A DNA stretch of 44,846 bases from Polyangiaceae bacterium (GCA_029266615.1 JAQSWN010000026.1:1-44846); one strand, 5' to 3'; numbered from the stretch's first letter, positions 8,491-17,874 are shown. Translations and numbers: made by a program. Notes: a model not told the origin generated them from the sequence alone.

Positions 8491-10269
8491 TCAGCGCTTC
8501 GCCAGGGGCGCGGCGCTCCGCGCGGTCCCGGCGCGCGTCCACTCCCGCTCTGCGCCGACGGCGAGCAAGCTGAGGTCCACGGTTTGCCCGCCCGCCTGGG
8601 CTGAGATGGTCGCTTTACCATCCCAAGACTCCGGCTCCGGCAGCGCAAGGCTGGTCTGCGTCTTGAGCTTCTTCACCGACTCCAGCTCCGCCCGCAGCGC
8701 GAGGATGCCGAGCCCGGCGAGCACCGGCACCAAAGAAGTCGGGATGAACGGCGCGATCACCGCTCGCACGTTTTCGGAGAGCTCCGCCGCGCGCCGCGCG
8801 ATCCACCGCACGTCGTCCAAGGATTCGAGCACCATGGCACTCGGCTGAGTCGGCGCACCGCGTACGCCCGAGATGGCGAGCGTCGTGGCGCCGGAGAAGC
8901 CGTGGGCGCGCGGAGTTTCCGAGGCGGGGAGCTTCGCGCCTTCCGGCTCCTTGCCCTTGCCCTTGGCCTTGCGAACGATGAGCACGTCGTCCGTCGGCAG
9001 GGTGCGGGGCACCGTGACGCGCACTGGCCGCTTGAAGGAGCGGGGATCCCCGATCGCGCCGGTAGCCACCGCGAATGCGATCGTCTCCGCGGAAGCGACG
9101 ACGGCGCGCTCCATGTGTGGTGCGGTCGGCTCCGCGTCGAACGCGCGCATGGAGATGCCCGTCGGCGGCGGAGGATAGAGCTCTCCCGTCAGCAGACGCG
9201 AGTCCGGCTCCACCACGCGCGCGCCGGTCGCGATGAGATCCACGAGCGCGCCGGACTGCGCCAGTACCTCCAGCGCTTGACGCGACGGCGGCGCCACGAG
9301 CAAGTCCAGCTTCGGGGGCACGCGCTTGCTCTTCAGCAGCGCGGCCGCGGCGAGTAAGTCGCGCAGGGACGCGCCGGAATCCCCGCCGAGGATGACCTGA
9401 GTGACGGGCTTGCCCGCGAGCTCGCGCACGGGTTTGACCTGGCCGTCTTCATCCAGGATGAGCGGGTCCACGGCCGACAGATCCACCGTGATGACGTCGT
9501 CGCAAGGGGCGCCCGGGTCCGGCAGCAAGCTGCGGTGCGCCTTGGAACGCCGTTGGTCCCGCAGGTACACTTCCGTCTTCTCGTCGCTGACGAAGACGGA
9601 GGCAGCGGCGCCCAATTGCGGCGCTAAAGCCGCCAAGATTGCCCGCTCCGAGACCGACAGCAGTCGGGCGCTCGGCCCCGCGAACTCGATCACGACCGGA
9701 GCGCCATGCTCCAGATCGATGCGGCGGATCGCGTCGCCGAGACCGCGACGAATGAGCTCCAGACCGACGTCCCGCACGCACACGAAAGGTCGTACGCGCC
9801 CGGAGAGCAGAACCTGAACGCTGCGCGGCGGACGCAGCAGCGCCGCGCCCGTGACGAGCGCCTCCGCCAGCTGCGCGGGCGCGGCCACGAGCGTGAGCAT
9901 GCCGGAGCCACCGAGCGCGGCCAGACGGGGCTCGTCCGTCAGCGCCAGCCGGGCGGGGCTGCCGAACCGCTCCAGGTGCACCTGCGCCGGGAAGCCGATG
10001 CCCGGACGCGCGACCAACATGCCGAGCGCCAGCGCGTCTCTGTAGGCGCGCGCGCCGATGCCGGGTCTCGGGTCGCCCACCTGCGTCACGCAGCGCGTGT
10101 CGTAAGCGATGCCGACCTCGGGGACACATTTCTTGCCACCGAGCAGGACGACCTCCGCCATGACGCGATCGGGATCCCGCGCCAAGATGACTTGGTCCAC
10201 CTTGACCCTCGGGAGGTCGGCGGAGAGCTGAGGATCATCCGCGCGACCAGCGAGGATTTTCTGGGTCAT
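8491..10269 (-). CDS. aconitase-fold protein lacking Fe-S cysteines and catalytic residues (probable pseudoenzyme)
   Basis: The 592-residue protein (ATG at 10269) follows the aconitase/isopropylmalate-isomerase fold from end to end. It starts MTQKILAG, has QVHLERFGSPA (residues 96-106), GGSGML (120-125), VIEFAGPSARLLSVSERA (193-210), VDLSAVDPLI...VKPVREL (262-284), and ends with a swivel-like ENVRAVIAPF...LGILALRAE. Yet the active site is gone. The GSCTN cysteine position reads GGDSG (Asp297) and CGPC reads SRLL (357-360). VDHN reads YDTR, ICHQ reads FPAQ, GSDSHT reads LTDEPR, and GSSREHA is unrecognisable. These equivalences are my hand alignment to remembered family motifs. The open frame and preserved length argue against a decaying pseudogene. 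It heads a four-gene operon. A regulatory, binding or scaffold role is possible. Confidence 0.8.
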   Translation of the reverse strand: MTQKILAGRADDPQLSADLPRVKVDQVILARDPDRVMAEVVLLGGKKCVPEVGIAYDTRCVTQVGDPRPGIGARAYRDALALGMLVARPGIGFPAQVHLERFGSPARLALTDEPRLAALGGSGMLTLVAAPAQLAEALVTGAALLRPPRSVQVLLSGRVRPFVCVRDVGLELIRRGLGDAIRRIDLEHGAPVVIEFAGPSARLLSVSERAILAALAPQLGAAASVFVSDEKTEVYLRDQRRSKAHRSLLPDPGAPCDDVITVDLSAVDPLILDEDGQVKPVRELAGKPVTQVILGGDSGASLRDLLAAAALLKSKRVPPKLDLLVAPPSRQALEVLAQSGALVDLIATGARVVEPDSRLLTGELYPPPPTGISMRAFDAEPTAPHMERAVVASAETIAFAVATGAIGDPRSFKRPVRVTVPRTLPTDDVLIVRKAKGKGKEPEGAKLPASETPRAHGFSGATTLAISGVRGAPTQPSAMVLESLDDVRWIARRAAELSENVRAVIAPFIPTSLVPVLAGLGILALRAELESVKKLKTQTSLALPEPESWDGKATISAQAGGQTVDLSLLAVGAEREWTRAGTARSAAPLAKR

Positions 10270-10580
10270 TGTGCGGGGCGGATCCCCCGCTCGCGCGCGC
10301 ATCGGAGACTCGGCTACCTTCTCGCTCGCAAAGGGACCGTTCGGTCCCTACCTAACTAGGCGGAGCGGACGGGGAAGGTAGCCGGACGGCGTCCGCAGGG
10401 TCAAGGTCGGTCGCACCGGCGCCTGCCCTTCCGGCATTCGCTCAGCCGGCCGCGCGCTGCAAGCGTCGGTTCCGCGCTCGCTCGAGTTTTTTCGGCCGCA
10501 AAATTCGGCCAATTGGCCGCCCTAACCGAAGCTCAGCGAAAATTCACGCAAATCGGCAAAACCCGCTAGCATTGTCGGCC
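10270..10580. other. 311-base divergent intergenic region with palindromes
   Basis: This region separates the minus-strand aconitase-fold operon from the plus-strand Roadblock gene and must hold both promoters. A perfect hairpin GGGACC-GTTC-GGTCCC lies at 10333-10348 and a perfect 12-bp palindrome GGCCAATTGGCC at 10507-10518. The bases before the Roadblock start are relatively A-rich. An in-frame ATG at 10302 could extend the aconitase-fold protein by 11 residues, but MTQKILAG at 10269 fits the family start better. No gene is apparent here. Confidence 0.6.
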
Positions 10581-10943
10581 ATGTTCAAAGAGGCGCTGCA
10601 GCACGCGGTCATCGGAACGGAAGGCAGCATCGCCGGGCTGCTCATGGACTTCGAGGGCATTCCGCTCGAAAGCTACGCTCGAGACGGCGCGCAGCTCGAC
10701 ATCGAGACCGTCGGCGCCGAGGTCAGCGTCGTCGTGAAAGCGATTCAGCGCGCCACCGAGATGCTCGACGCCGGCGCCACGAACGAGGTCTCGTTCCGGA
10801 GCGAAAAGATGGTGACGCTCGTGCGCGTCATCAACGAAACCTATTTCGTCGCGATGACGATGGCCCCGGACGGAAACCTCGGCAAGGGCCGCTACCTGCT
10901 GCGCGTCATGGCGCCCTCGCTCGCGCAGGAGCTCGACGCGTGA
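10581..10943 (+). CDS. Roadblock/LC7-domain protein
   Basis: The 120-residue protein is one Roadblock/LC7 domain: MFKEALQHAVIGTEGSIAGLLMDFEGIPLESYA, then VSVVVKAIQRATEMLDAG, then VTLVRVINETYFVAMTMAPDGNLGKGRYLL. In bacteria this fold forms dimers that regulate small GTPases (MglB acts on MglA in Myxococcus) or serves as a scaffold. No GTPase gene is adjacent, so a partner cannot be named. The ATG at 10581 has no convincing Shine-Dalgarno. A TAGCAT about 10 bases upstream could be a -10 element, which would make the message nearly leaderless. The stop overlaps the aroQ start (GTGA at 10940-10943). Confidence 0.85.
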   Translation: MFKEALQHAVIGTEGSIAGLLMDFEGIPLESYARDGAQLDIETVGAEVSVVVKAIQRATEMLDAGATNEVSFRSEKMVTLVRVINETYFVAMTMAPDGNLGKGRYLLRVMAPSLAQELDA

Positions 10944-11437
10944 GTCCACGCGGCGCGGCTCCGCGTCGCGGCACGTCGAGCAAGAGCACGTCGAAGAAGA
11001 TCTTGGTGCTGAGCGGTCCGAACTTGGACCGGCTCGGCACGCGCGAGCCGCACATTTATGGCTCCACGACGCTGCCGCAGCTGCACGACGGCCTCGCCCG
11101 CGTAGCGAAGGAGCTGGGCGCGGCCGTGGATTGTCGGCAGAGCAACCACGAAGGCGAGCTCGTCACGTGGATTGGCAGCGCGACCGACGACGGGTTCGCT
11201 GGTGTCTTGCTCAATGCCGGCGCCTACACCCACACGTCTTACGCGCTTCACGACGCCATCAAGGGCTCTCCCCTCCCCGTGGTGGAGGTGCACATCTCGA
11301 ACCCCGAGGCGCGCGAGAGCTTCCGTCACGTATCTGTGATTGCGGCTGCGTGCGTTGCCAAGGTAGCTGGATTCGGCCCCGACTCGTATCGAACGGCGCT
11401 GGAAGCCCTGCTTCGGCGGCTTCATCAGGCAGGTTGA
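10940..11437 (+). CDS. aroQ: 3-dehydroquinate dehydratase, type II
   Basis: Shikimate-pathway enzyme converting 3-dehydroquinate to 3-dehydroshikimate. The 165-residue protein has all the family signatures: LSGPNLDRLGTREPHIYG, with the catalytic tyrosine in IYG and the lid-loop arginine, then RQSNHEGELV, LNAGAYTHTSYALHDAI, VEVHISNPEARESFR and a final Ser/Ala-rich region. A basic Ser/Lys-rich extension of ~20 residues precedes the first strand. The GTG start overlaps the TGA of the Roadblock gene by 4 nt, so translation is probably coupled. aroQ upstream of accB-accC is a common bacterial order. Confidence 0.95.
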   Translation: MSPRGAAPRRGTSSKSTSKKILVLSGPNLDRLGTREPHIYGSTTLPQLHDGLARVAKELGAAVDCRQSNHEGELVTWIGSATDDGFAGVLLNAGAYTHTSYALHDAIKGSPLPVVEVHISNPEARESFRHVSVIAAACVAKVAGFGPDSYRTALEALLRRLHQAG

Positions 11438-11594
11438 ACCAGTGCTCGCCGCTTGCCGCGACGCAGCAATCGCGCGACGGCGCCGCGAAGAATCGACAGC
11501 GTCGAAGTAGTGGCGATCCCGTTGGCATGGCGGATGGCCTGAGTTAACGTGCGCCCCCTTCGCCGGCCTCACGGCCCGCTTAGCGCTAAACACC

Positions 11595-12053
11595 ATGCAA
11601 ATCTCGCTAGAGCAATTGAAGAGCCTGCTCGAGACTCTCGAAAAGGGCGACGTCTCGGAGTTCGAGTACGAAGACGAGCAGCTGAAGCTGCGGCTGTCCC
11701 TCGGCAAAAAGGCCGCCGCCCTCGTCCAAGCCGCGCCGCCGGTTTTCGCGGCCGCCCCCGCTTCGACCGGTGGCAGCGGCTCCGCCAAGGCGACCGACGA
11801 TGCGGATCCCAACGTGGTGTTCGTCACCTCGCCCTTCGTGGGCACGTTCTATCGCGCCCCTGGCCCCGACTCCGCCAACTTCTGTGAGGTGGGCACTCAG
11901 GTGAAGCAAGGCCAAGCGCTCTGCATCATCGAGGCCATGAAGCTGATGAACGAAATCGAGAGCGACTCCGCCGGCACCGTGCTCGACATCTTGGTCGAGA
12001 ACGGCAAGAGCGTGGAGTTCGGTCAGAAGCTCTTCAAGCTTAAGAAGGGCTGA
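11595..12053 (+). CDS. accB: biotin carboxyl carrier protein of acetyl-CoA carboxylase
   Basis: The 152-residue subunit carries biotin between the carboxylase and transferase half-reactions of acetyl-CoA carboxylase. The N-terminal helical part (residues 1-35) leads to an Ala/Pro/Ser-rich flexible linker (about 40-75). The biotinyl domain follows, with EAMKLMNEI and the biotinylated Lys116, and the sequence [12 protein letters not shown], which includes the thumb typical of acetyl-CoA-type carriers. The ATG at 11595 lies 157 nt after aroQ, and I see no other gene or strong promoter in that gap. The stop overlaps accC (TGATG). Confidence 0.96.
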   Translation: MQISLEQLKSLLETLEKGDVSEFEYEDEQLKLRLSLGKKAAALVQAAPPVFAAAPASTGGSGSAKATDDADPNVVFVTSPFVGTFYRAPGPDSANFCEVGTQVKQGQALCIIEAMKLMNEIESDSAGTVLDILVENGKSVEFGQKLFKLKKG

Positions 12054-13408
12054 TGTTCAAAAAAGTCCTGATCGCCAACCGCGGCGAGATTGCCGTGCGG
12101 GTCATCCGCGCTTGTAAAGAGCTCGGAATCAAGACCGTCGCCGTTCATTCCGAGGCCGACGCCGGCGCGCTCCACGTCCGCTTTGCGGACCAGGCCGTGT
12201 GCATCGGTCCTGCCGTCGCGTCGAAGAGCTACCTTCACATCCCCGCCATCATCAGCGCGGCCGAGATCACGGCCGCGGACGCGATTCACCCCGGCTACGG
12301 CTTCTTGTCGGAAAACGCGGAGTTCGCGCGCGTCGTAGAGGCGTGCGGCATCAGCTTCATTGGTCCGAGCGCGGACGCGATGCGGCTTTGGGGCGACAAG
12401 ATCCGCGCGCGAGAGGCCGCCAAGAGGTTCGGGCTGCCGCTCTTGCCCGGCACCGAAGCCCTACGGGACGTCGAGCACGCCGAGTCAGAAGCCGAACGCA
12501 TCGGCTTCCCCGTCATCTTGAAGGCGCGCGCGGGCGGCGGTGGTCGAGGTATGCGCATCGTGCGCGGGGTCGACCAAGTGCGGCGCGCGTTCGAGTCCGC
12601 CACCTCCGAGGCGATGACCGCCTTCGGTAACCCGGAGATGTACCTGGAGCGCTTCGTGGAGAGGCCGCGCCACGTGGAGTTCCAGGCGCTGGCCGACAAG
12701 CATGGCCAGGTGTGGACGCTCGGCGAGCGCGAGTGCTCGCTGCAGCGCAAAAACCAGAAGCTGGTGGAAGAGTCGCCCAGCCCCGCGATGACGGACGAGC
12801 TGCGCGCAAAAATGGGCGAGGTCATCCGCCACGCCATCCTGGAGACTGGCTACACGACCCTCGGCACCCTCGAGTTCCTGCTGGACGAGCGCGGCGAGCT
12901 CTACTTCATGGAGATGAACACCCGCGTGCAGGTGGAGCATCCCGTGACGGAGATGACGACCGGCATCGACTTGGTGGTGCAGCAGATCAAGGCCGCTGCC
13001 GGCGAGAAGCTGGAAATCCCGGACACGCGCCCGTGGAAGTTCCGCGGTCACGCGATCGAGTGCCGCATCATGGCCGAAGACCCCGCGACCTTCGCGCCCT
13101 GGCCGGGCAAGATTACCGAGTACCACCCCCCCGGCGGAGCCGGCGTGCGCGTGGATTCCGGCGTGTTTGGCGGCTTCACCGTGCCGCCCAACTACGACTC
13201 ACTCCTCGGCAAGGTGATCGTGCACGCTCCGACCCGCGAGCAGGCCCTCAAGCGCATGCAGCGCGCGCTGGACGAGTTCATCATCGGCGGCATTCGGACG
13301 AACATCCCCCTGCACAAGGAGCTGCTCGCCCTGCCGGAAGTGATCAACGCGGAGATGACGACGCGTACCGTGGAGAACTTCATGGCCGCGCGCGCCGCGC
13401 AGAAGTAG
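12053..13408 (+). CDS. accC: biotin carboxylase subunit of acetyl-CoA carboxylase
   Basis: ATP-grasp enzyme (451 aa) that carboxylates biotin on AccB with bicarbonate. Signatures in order are [36 protein letters not shown], the glycine-rich ATP lid [60 protein letters not shown] (metal-binding Glu and catalytic Arg region), and RGHAIECRI. The length is that of a stand-alone AccC, not a long multi-domain propionyl-CoA carboxylase alpha chain. It overlaps accB by 1 nt. A GC-rich hairpin follows the stop. Confidence 0.97.
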   Translation: MFKKVLIANRGEIAVRVIRACKELGIKTVAVHSEADAGALHVRFADQAVCIGPAVASKSYLHIPAIISAAEITAADAIHPGYGFLSENAEFARVVEACGISFIGPSADAMRLWGDKIRAREAAKRFGLPLLPGTEALRDVEHAESEAERIGFPVILKARAGGGGRGMRIVRGVDQVRRAFESATSEAMTAFGNPEMYLERFVERPRHVEFQALADKHGQVWTLGERECSLQRKNQKLVEESPSPAMTDELRAKMGEVIRHAILETGYTTLGTLEFLLDERGELYFMEMNTRVQVEHPVTEMTTGIDLVVQQIKAAAGEKLEIPDTRPWKFRGHAIECRIMAEDPATFAPWPGKITEYHPPGGAGVRVDSGVFGGFTVPPNYDSLLGKVIVHAPTREQALKRMQRALDEFIIGGIRTNIPLHKELLALPEVINAEMTTRTVENFMAARAAQK

Positions 13409-13423
13409 CGCCAGCGGACCCGT

Positions 13424-13447
13424 GCGCGTCGGCGTTCGCCGGCGCGC
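13424..13447. terminator. 10-bp hairpin between convergent accC and meaB
   Basis: GCGCGTCGGC pairs with GCCGGCGCGC (one G-U) around the loop GTTC. It lies 16 nt after the accC stop and 29 nt from the end of meaB on the other strand, so it could end transcription in both directions. There is no U-tract. Confidence 0.5.
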
Positions 13448-13475
13448 GAGGGCCGGCCTCAGTGGGGCACGAGGC

Positions 13476-14435
13476 TCAACTCTTTCCCGCGAGCATGGCG
13501 CGCACGGCGTCGCGAGCGGCCGCGGTCGGCAAACGCGCGCCCCGCGCCACTTCTCCTTCGAGCTCGCGCGCGCGCGGGTGTGCGCGCAAAGCCTGCAAGA
13601 GCTCGCGAGAAAGCGCGGCCGAGAAGGCGCGGAGCAGCTGCGCTTCCCGCCGAGCCGCGAGGGCGCCGCTCGAACCGAGCTCGCGGAAGCGCGCGGCAAG
13701 CCACTCCACGAGCTCCGGCACTCCGCGCTCGGTGCGCGCGCTCACGGCCGTGATGTGCGGAGGCTGCCCGCGGTGGAGCAAGCTCAGCGCGGCCCTGAGC
13801 TCGGTCGCGAACGCGAGCGCCGCCGCTTCCCCTTCGCCGTCTGCCTTGTTCACGAGCACGGCGTCGGTAACCTCCAGTAAGCCGCGCTTCATTCCCTGCA
13901 CCTCGTCTCCGGCGCCGGCCAGGGCGACCGTGAGCAAGGTGTCGCACACGTCGCGCACCGCGTGCTCCGCTTGGCCGACGCCGACCGTTTCGACCAAGAC
14001 CAAGTCGAAGCCGGCGGCTTCGCACAAGAGCACGGCTTCGCGCGTACCGGGAGCGGTGCCGCCCAGCGTCCCCGCATTCGAGCTCGGCCGCAGAAAGACT
14101 TCCTCCGACGCGGCAAGGCGCCGCATGCGCACGGCGTCGCCGAGCAGGCTGCCGGAGCTGATCGCGCTTGCCGGATCCACCGCCAGCACCGCGACCCGTG
14201 CCCCCCGCGTGAGCGCGGCCGCGCCCAGCGCGTCCATGAGCGTGCTCTTTCCGGCACCGGGCCCGCCCGTGAGCGCGACGCGATGGGCGCCGCCCGTGAA
14301 AGGCAGCAGCTCCGTGAGTAGCTGCTCGGCGAGCTCTCGGTGCTCGGCGCGCGTGCTCTCCGCGAGGGTGATGGCGCGTGACAGGGCGCGCCGGTCGCCC
14401 CGCCTGAGCTTGGCCGCCAGCTCAGACTCCGCCAC
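13476..14435 (-). CDS. meaB: methylmalonyl-CoA mutase-associated GTPase (MeaB/ArgK family)
   Basis: G3E-type GTPase chaperone (319 aa) that gates adenosylcobalamin loading and protects methylmalonyl-CoA mutase from inactivation. The P-loop is [14 protein letters not shown], followed by [39 protein letters not shown] (switch region) and the guanine-specificity motif VNKADGEG. Its start overlaps the end of the mutase gene by 14 nt in another frame, and its partner identity follows from that coupling. The C-terminal ~60 residues are the helical dimerisation arm of the family. Confidence 0.94.
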   Translation of the reverse strand: MAESELAAKLRRGDRRALSRAITLAESTRAEHRELAEQLLTELLPFTGGAHRVALTGGPGAGKSTLMDALGAAALTRGARVAVLAVDPASAISSGSLLGDAVRMRRLAASEEVFLRPSSNAGTLGGTAPGTREAVLLCEAAGFDLVLVETVGVGQAEHAVRDVCDTLLTVALAGAGDEVQGMKRGLLEVTDAVLVNKADGEGEAAALAFATELRAALSLLHRGQPPHITAVSARTERGVPELVEWLAARFRELGSSGALAARREAQLLRAFSAALSRELLQALRAHPRARELEGEVARGARLPTAAARDAVRAMLAGKS

Positions 14436-16569
14436 GCGCGGCTCCGGCTTCCAACAAGCCGAGCAGCTCCGCCGCCATGTCGGGCAGTGCGCTGCCGGGG
14501 CCGAAGACTGCCTTCACGCCGAGGTCGCGCAAGCGCTCGCGGTCTTCGGCGGGCACGATCCCGCCCAGCACGACCTGCACGTCCTCGGCCCCGAGCGCGC
14601 GTAGCTCCTCCAAGAGCGCGGGCAGGAGCTCGTCGTGCGCGCCGGCCTGCGAAGAGATGCCCAGCAAGTGCACGTCGCCGTCCACCGCGCGCCGCGCGAC
14701 CTCCGCCGGGGTTTGGAACAGCGGCCCGAGATCTACGTCGAAGCCCAGGTCCGACAGACCCGAAGCGATGATCTTGGCGCCTCGGTCGTGGCCGTCTTGG
14801 CCCAGCTTCGCGACCAGTATGCGCGGCTGCCTCCCGAAGCGCGCGGCCAGGCTCGCGGTTCGCAGACGCAGCTGCTGCCAGGCTTCGTCGGTCTCGAATT
14901 GCTTGCCGTACACGCCCCTCACAGCATGGCTCATCGCGGCGTGGCGGCCAAAAACCGCGGAGAGCGCTTCGGATACCTCCCCCACCGTCGCCCGCGCCCG
15001 CATCGCGGTCACGCTCGGCGGCACCAAGTTGAGCCCGCGCCGGGCGGCTTCCGAGAGCTCCGCGAGGGCGCGCTCGACGTCCTTTTGGCTCCGGCCCCGC
15101 TTCACCTCCGCGAGCCTCGCCGTCTGCAGCTCGCGCACCCGCCCTGAGTCGATGCGGCGAAGAGCGACCGAAGGCGGCTCCTCTTCGGCTTGAAAGCGAT
15201 TCACGCCCACGAGCACGTCCTGACCGCGATCCACTCGCGCTTGGCGCTCCGCTGCGGCCGTCTCGATGAGCCGCTGCGCGAGCCCGGACTCGATCGCCCG
15301 CACCATGCCCCCCGCCGCTTCCACCTGTGCCAGCACCGCCCGCGCCTGCTCGGCCAAATCGTGCGTGAGCCGCTCGACGAAGTACGAGCCCGCGAGCGGG
15401 TCCACGACGCCGGGCACGCCGGTTTCGTGTTGCAAGATGAGCTGCGTCGCGCGCGCGACCCGTGCCGAAGCATCGCTGGGCAAGGCGAGCGCCTCGTCGA
15501 AGGCGTTGGTGTGCAGGCTCTGGGTGCCGCCCAGCACCGCCGACAAAGCCTCGAAAGCCGTGCGCACCACGTTGTTCAGCGGGTCTTGCGCGGACAAGCT
15601 GATGCCCGAAGTTTGGCAGTGGGTACGAAGCTCTAGCGAGCGCGGGTCCTTGGGGGCGTAACGCTCTCGAAGCAAGCTCGCCCACAGCAGCCGCGCGGCG
15701 CGCAGCTTGGCTATCTCCGTGAAGAAATCCATGCCGATGGCGAAGAAGAAGGACAGCCGGGGCGCGAACCGGTCGATGTCGAGACCGCGCTCCGCAACCG
15801 CGCGCACGTACTCCAAGGCGTCCGCCAGGGTGAGCCCGAGCTCGAGCGCAGCCGTCGCCCCCGCTTCGTGCAGGTGGTAGCCAGAGATGGAAATCGGGTT
15901 GAACTTCGGCAGCTCCGCGCTCGCGTACTGAATGACGTCCGAAGTCATGCGCAGCGACGGCTCGGGCGGGTAAATGTACGTATTCCGAACCAGGAACTCT
16001 TTCAGGATGTCGTTCTGGATCGTGCCGCTCAGCTGACGGGCGCTCACGCCCTGCTCCTCGGCGGCGACGAGGTAGCCGGCCAGCACCGGCAGCACGGCGC
16101 CGTTCATGGTCATGGACACACTGACGTCTCCGAGCGGAATGCCCTCGAACAGCCGGCGCACGTCCTCGACAGTGTCGATCGCGACCCCGGCCTTGCCGAC
16201 GTCGCCCCGCGCGCGCTCGTCGTCGCTGTCGTAACCCCGATGGGTTGGCAAATCGAAGGCGACGCTGAGCCCCTTCTGACCGCCGGCCAGCGCTTGCTTG
16301 TAGAATGCGTTGGACTCTTCCGCGGTGGAGAAGCCGGCATACTGCCGGATGGTCCATGGCCGGCCTCCGTACATGCTGGCGCGCAGGCCACGCACGTACG
16401 GAAACTGCCCCGGGAGCGCGTCCAGGTGCGAAATTCCCTCCAGATCCGCGGAGTCGTACGTGAGCTTGCGCGTCACTCCGGCGGGCGTCGCGCTCGCCAG
16501 CTGCTCCGGGCTCTTGCCGGTCTCGGCCTCGACTCGGGCGCGGTAGCGAGACCTTTCGTCCGTGGACAT
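14422..16569 (-). CDS. mcm: methylmalonyl-CoA mutase, catalytic subunit
   Basis: Adenosylcobalamin enzyme (715 aa) that isomerises (2R)-methylmalonyl-CoA and succinyl-CoA. The N-terminal barrel has [49 protein letters not shown] and [12 protein letters not shown]. The C-terminal B12-binding domain has the base-off ligand His at about residue 594 in [10 protein letters not shown], plus the LLGISS and GG motifs. The length is that of a complete large chain, and no small subunit gene is adjacent, so it may act as a homodimer. The ATG is at 16569, 3 nt after the upstream gene. Together with meaB and the epimerase-like gene it provides propionyl-CoA assimilation or methylmalonyl-CoA supply. Confidence 0.96.
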   Translation of the reverse strand: MSTDERSRYRARVEAETGKSPEQLASATPAGVTRKLTYDSADLEGISHLDALPGQFPYVRGLRASMYGGRPWTIRQYAGFSTAEESNAFYKQALAGGQKGLSVAFDLPTHRGYDSDDERARGDVGKAGVAIDTVEDVRRLFEGIPLGDVSVSMTMNGAVLPVLAGYLVAAEEQGVSARQLSGTIQNDILKEFLVRNTYIYPPEPSLRMTSDVIQYASAELPKFNPISISGYHLHEAGATAALELGLTLADALEYVRAVAERGLDIDRFAPRLSFFFAIGMDFFTEIAKLRAARLLWASLLRERYAPKDPRSLELRTHCQTSGISLSAQDPLNNVVRTAFEALSAVLGGTQSLHTNAFDEALALPSDASARVARATQLILQHETGVPGVVDPLAGSYFVERLTHDLAEQARAVLAQVEAAGGMVRAIESGLAQRLIETAAAERQARVDRGQDVLVGVNRFQAEEEPPSVALRRIDSGRVRELQTARLAEVKRGRSQKDVERALAELSEAARRGLNLVPPSVTAMRARATVGEVSEALSAVFGRHAAMSHAVRGVYGKQFETDEAWQQLRLRTASLAARFGRQPRILVAKLGQDGHDRGAKIIASGLSDLGFDVDLGPLFQTPAEVARRAVDGDVHLLGISSQAGAHDELLPALLEELRALGAEDVQVVLGGIVPAEDRERLRDLGVKAVFGPGSALPDMAAELLGLLEAGAARGGV

Positions 16570-16572
16570 GCC

Positions 16573-17772
16573 TCAGCCCCCTCGCTTTCTTTGCCGCAAA
16601 ATGCGCCCGAGCGCCCGCCCCGCGACGAGCGCCATCTCGTCCGCGCGCCGCGTGAGGTCCAACGATTGTTCGAAGCCGGCGAGGAGCCAGACCAAGCTCG
16701 GCCGATCGGACACAGTGACGACCGTCACGTACACCTCGTGCGCCGCGTCGGGCGGGAGGGCGTCGCGCAGCTCGCGGTGGTTCGGCGTGTTGGGGACCGG
16801 GCCCAAGTAGAACCCGGCCTTGATAGCCGTTTCCAGCACGCTCGGCTGGTGAGAGAGCAAGGACAGCTTCTTGACGTCGGCGCGCGCTTCCACCGAGGGA
16901 GAGCCAACGCGACCGTCGAAGCTGGCGTTCTTGACCGTGAACACGATGGACGCGGCCGGGGCCAAGCAATCACGAAGCAGGTCCAACACGCGCTCCGGCG
17001 ACGTCGCCTCCTCGAGCAGCTCTCGCGTCGTCGGGGACGCGGGAACGGGCGAGGACGGGGGCCCCGACGCTTGGGATGCCTCCGCGGCCCGGCGCTCCTC
17101 TTCCGCCCCCGCGACCAGGTCCAGAGGCGGCGGCTTCGAGCGCCAGCTCAGCGCGACCCCGTCTTTCGCGGGGATAGCACCCGACGGAGGCCGCGAACGC
17201 GGCTTGGGTGCAAAGCTGGGTGCTCGGACCGGTAAGAGAGAGCGCCTCACCAACGGGATAGGCGCGTCGCTGCTCGCGCCATTGTCCAACTTCAACAGCG
17301 GGATCGGCGCCTCGCTTCCGGGCGCCGTTCGCGGCGGCAGGACTGAAAGTTTGGCTCCGCGCTGCAAGCGGTCCAGCGCGCCCTTCACTGCCTCGTGGGA
17401 GGCGAGCAGCACACGGACGGGTTGCTCCAGGTGGAACGAGAACTCTTGAACCAGGTGGGGGTCCAGCGGCTCAACCGCCGCGACGTCGACACGACCCGTT
17501 CTTGGATCCACATGGACAGGCACCGCCAGCAAACGACGGCACATGCCCTCGGGCAGGCGTGAGTACAGCTCCGGGGAGACGCGTACCGTGAGCACCGACG
17601 GCAGCTCCGAGCGCGCGAGCTCCTGCTCCACTCGCACCAGCAAGGCCGGTTCCCGATGCGCGAGCGCCTCCGGGAGCGTAACGCCCTGCGTGACGACGCG
17701 CAGCAAGGCTGCTTCGATATCCGCCAGCGGAACTCCGCTCTCGATCAGCCGGCGCGCGAGCTCGACCGTCAC
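16573..17772 (-). CDS. orphan MshEN (GspE N-terminal-like) domain protein
   Basis: The 399-residue protein starts with a GspE/PilB-type N-terminal module. A helical part (residues 1-55) is followed by LPEGMCRRLLAVPVHVD...VDVAAVEPLDPHLVQEFSF, close to the MshEN nucleotide-binding module. No ATPase core follows. Residues ~135-255 are a Pro/Ser/Ala-rich linker containing a repeated APIPL motif (APIPLLKLDNG and APIPLVRRS). The C-terminal ~145 residues form a mixed alpha/beta domain that may be GAF-like. MshEN domains can bind c-di-GMP, but whether the binding residues are kept I cannot judge. The GTG start at 17772 has only a weak Shine-Dalgarno. It lies directly upstream of mcm without an obvious functional link. 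Confidence 0.65.
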   Translation of the reverse strand: MTVELARRLIESGVPLADIEAALLRVVTQGVTLPEALAHREPALLVRVEQELARSELPSVLTVRVSPELYSRLPEGMCRRLLAVPVHVDPRTGRVDVAAVEPLDPHLVQEFSFHLEQPVRVLLASHEAVKGALDRLQRGAKLSVLPPRTAPGSEAPIPLLKLDNGASSDAPIPLVRRSLLPVRAPSFAPKPRSRPPSGAIPAKDGVALSWRSKPPPLDLVAGAEEERRAAEASQASGPPSSPVPASPTTRELLEEATSPERVLDLLRDCLAPAASIVFTVKNASFDGRVGSPSVEARADVKKLSLLSHQPSVLETAIKAGFYLGPVPNTPNHRELRDALPPDAAHEVYVTVVTVSDRPSLVWLLAGFEQSLDLTRRADEMALVAGRALGRILRQRKRGG

Positions 17773-17874
17773 GCTCTCAAGTTAGTGCCGCGTACCAAAA
17801 GTAACAACCGCCTTCGCGCCAGAGGCGCGAAGAGCTGCAGTTTTCGGGGCCGCGCGGGCGATGCGCGTCCGCGT

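Noticed and set aside
13889-16969. 1026-codon minus-strand frame spanning mcm and meaB
   Set aside because: It is out of frame with both recognised genes and is Arg/Ala/Gly-rich without motifs. mcm and meaB explain the same DNA fully.
14422-17772. The MshEN protein as a mutase small subunit
   Set aside because: It has no mutase-like sequence; the large chain is complete by itself and the adjacency seems incidental.
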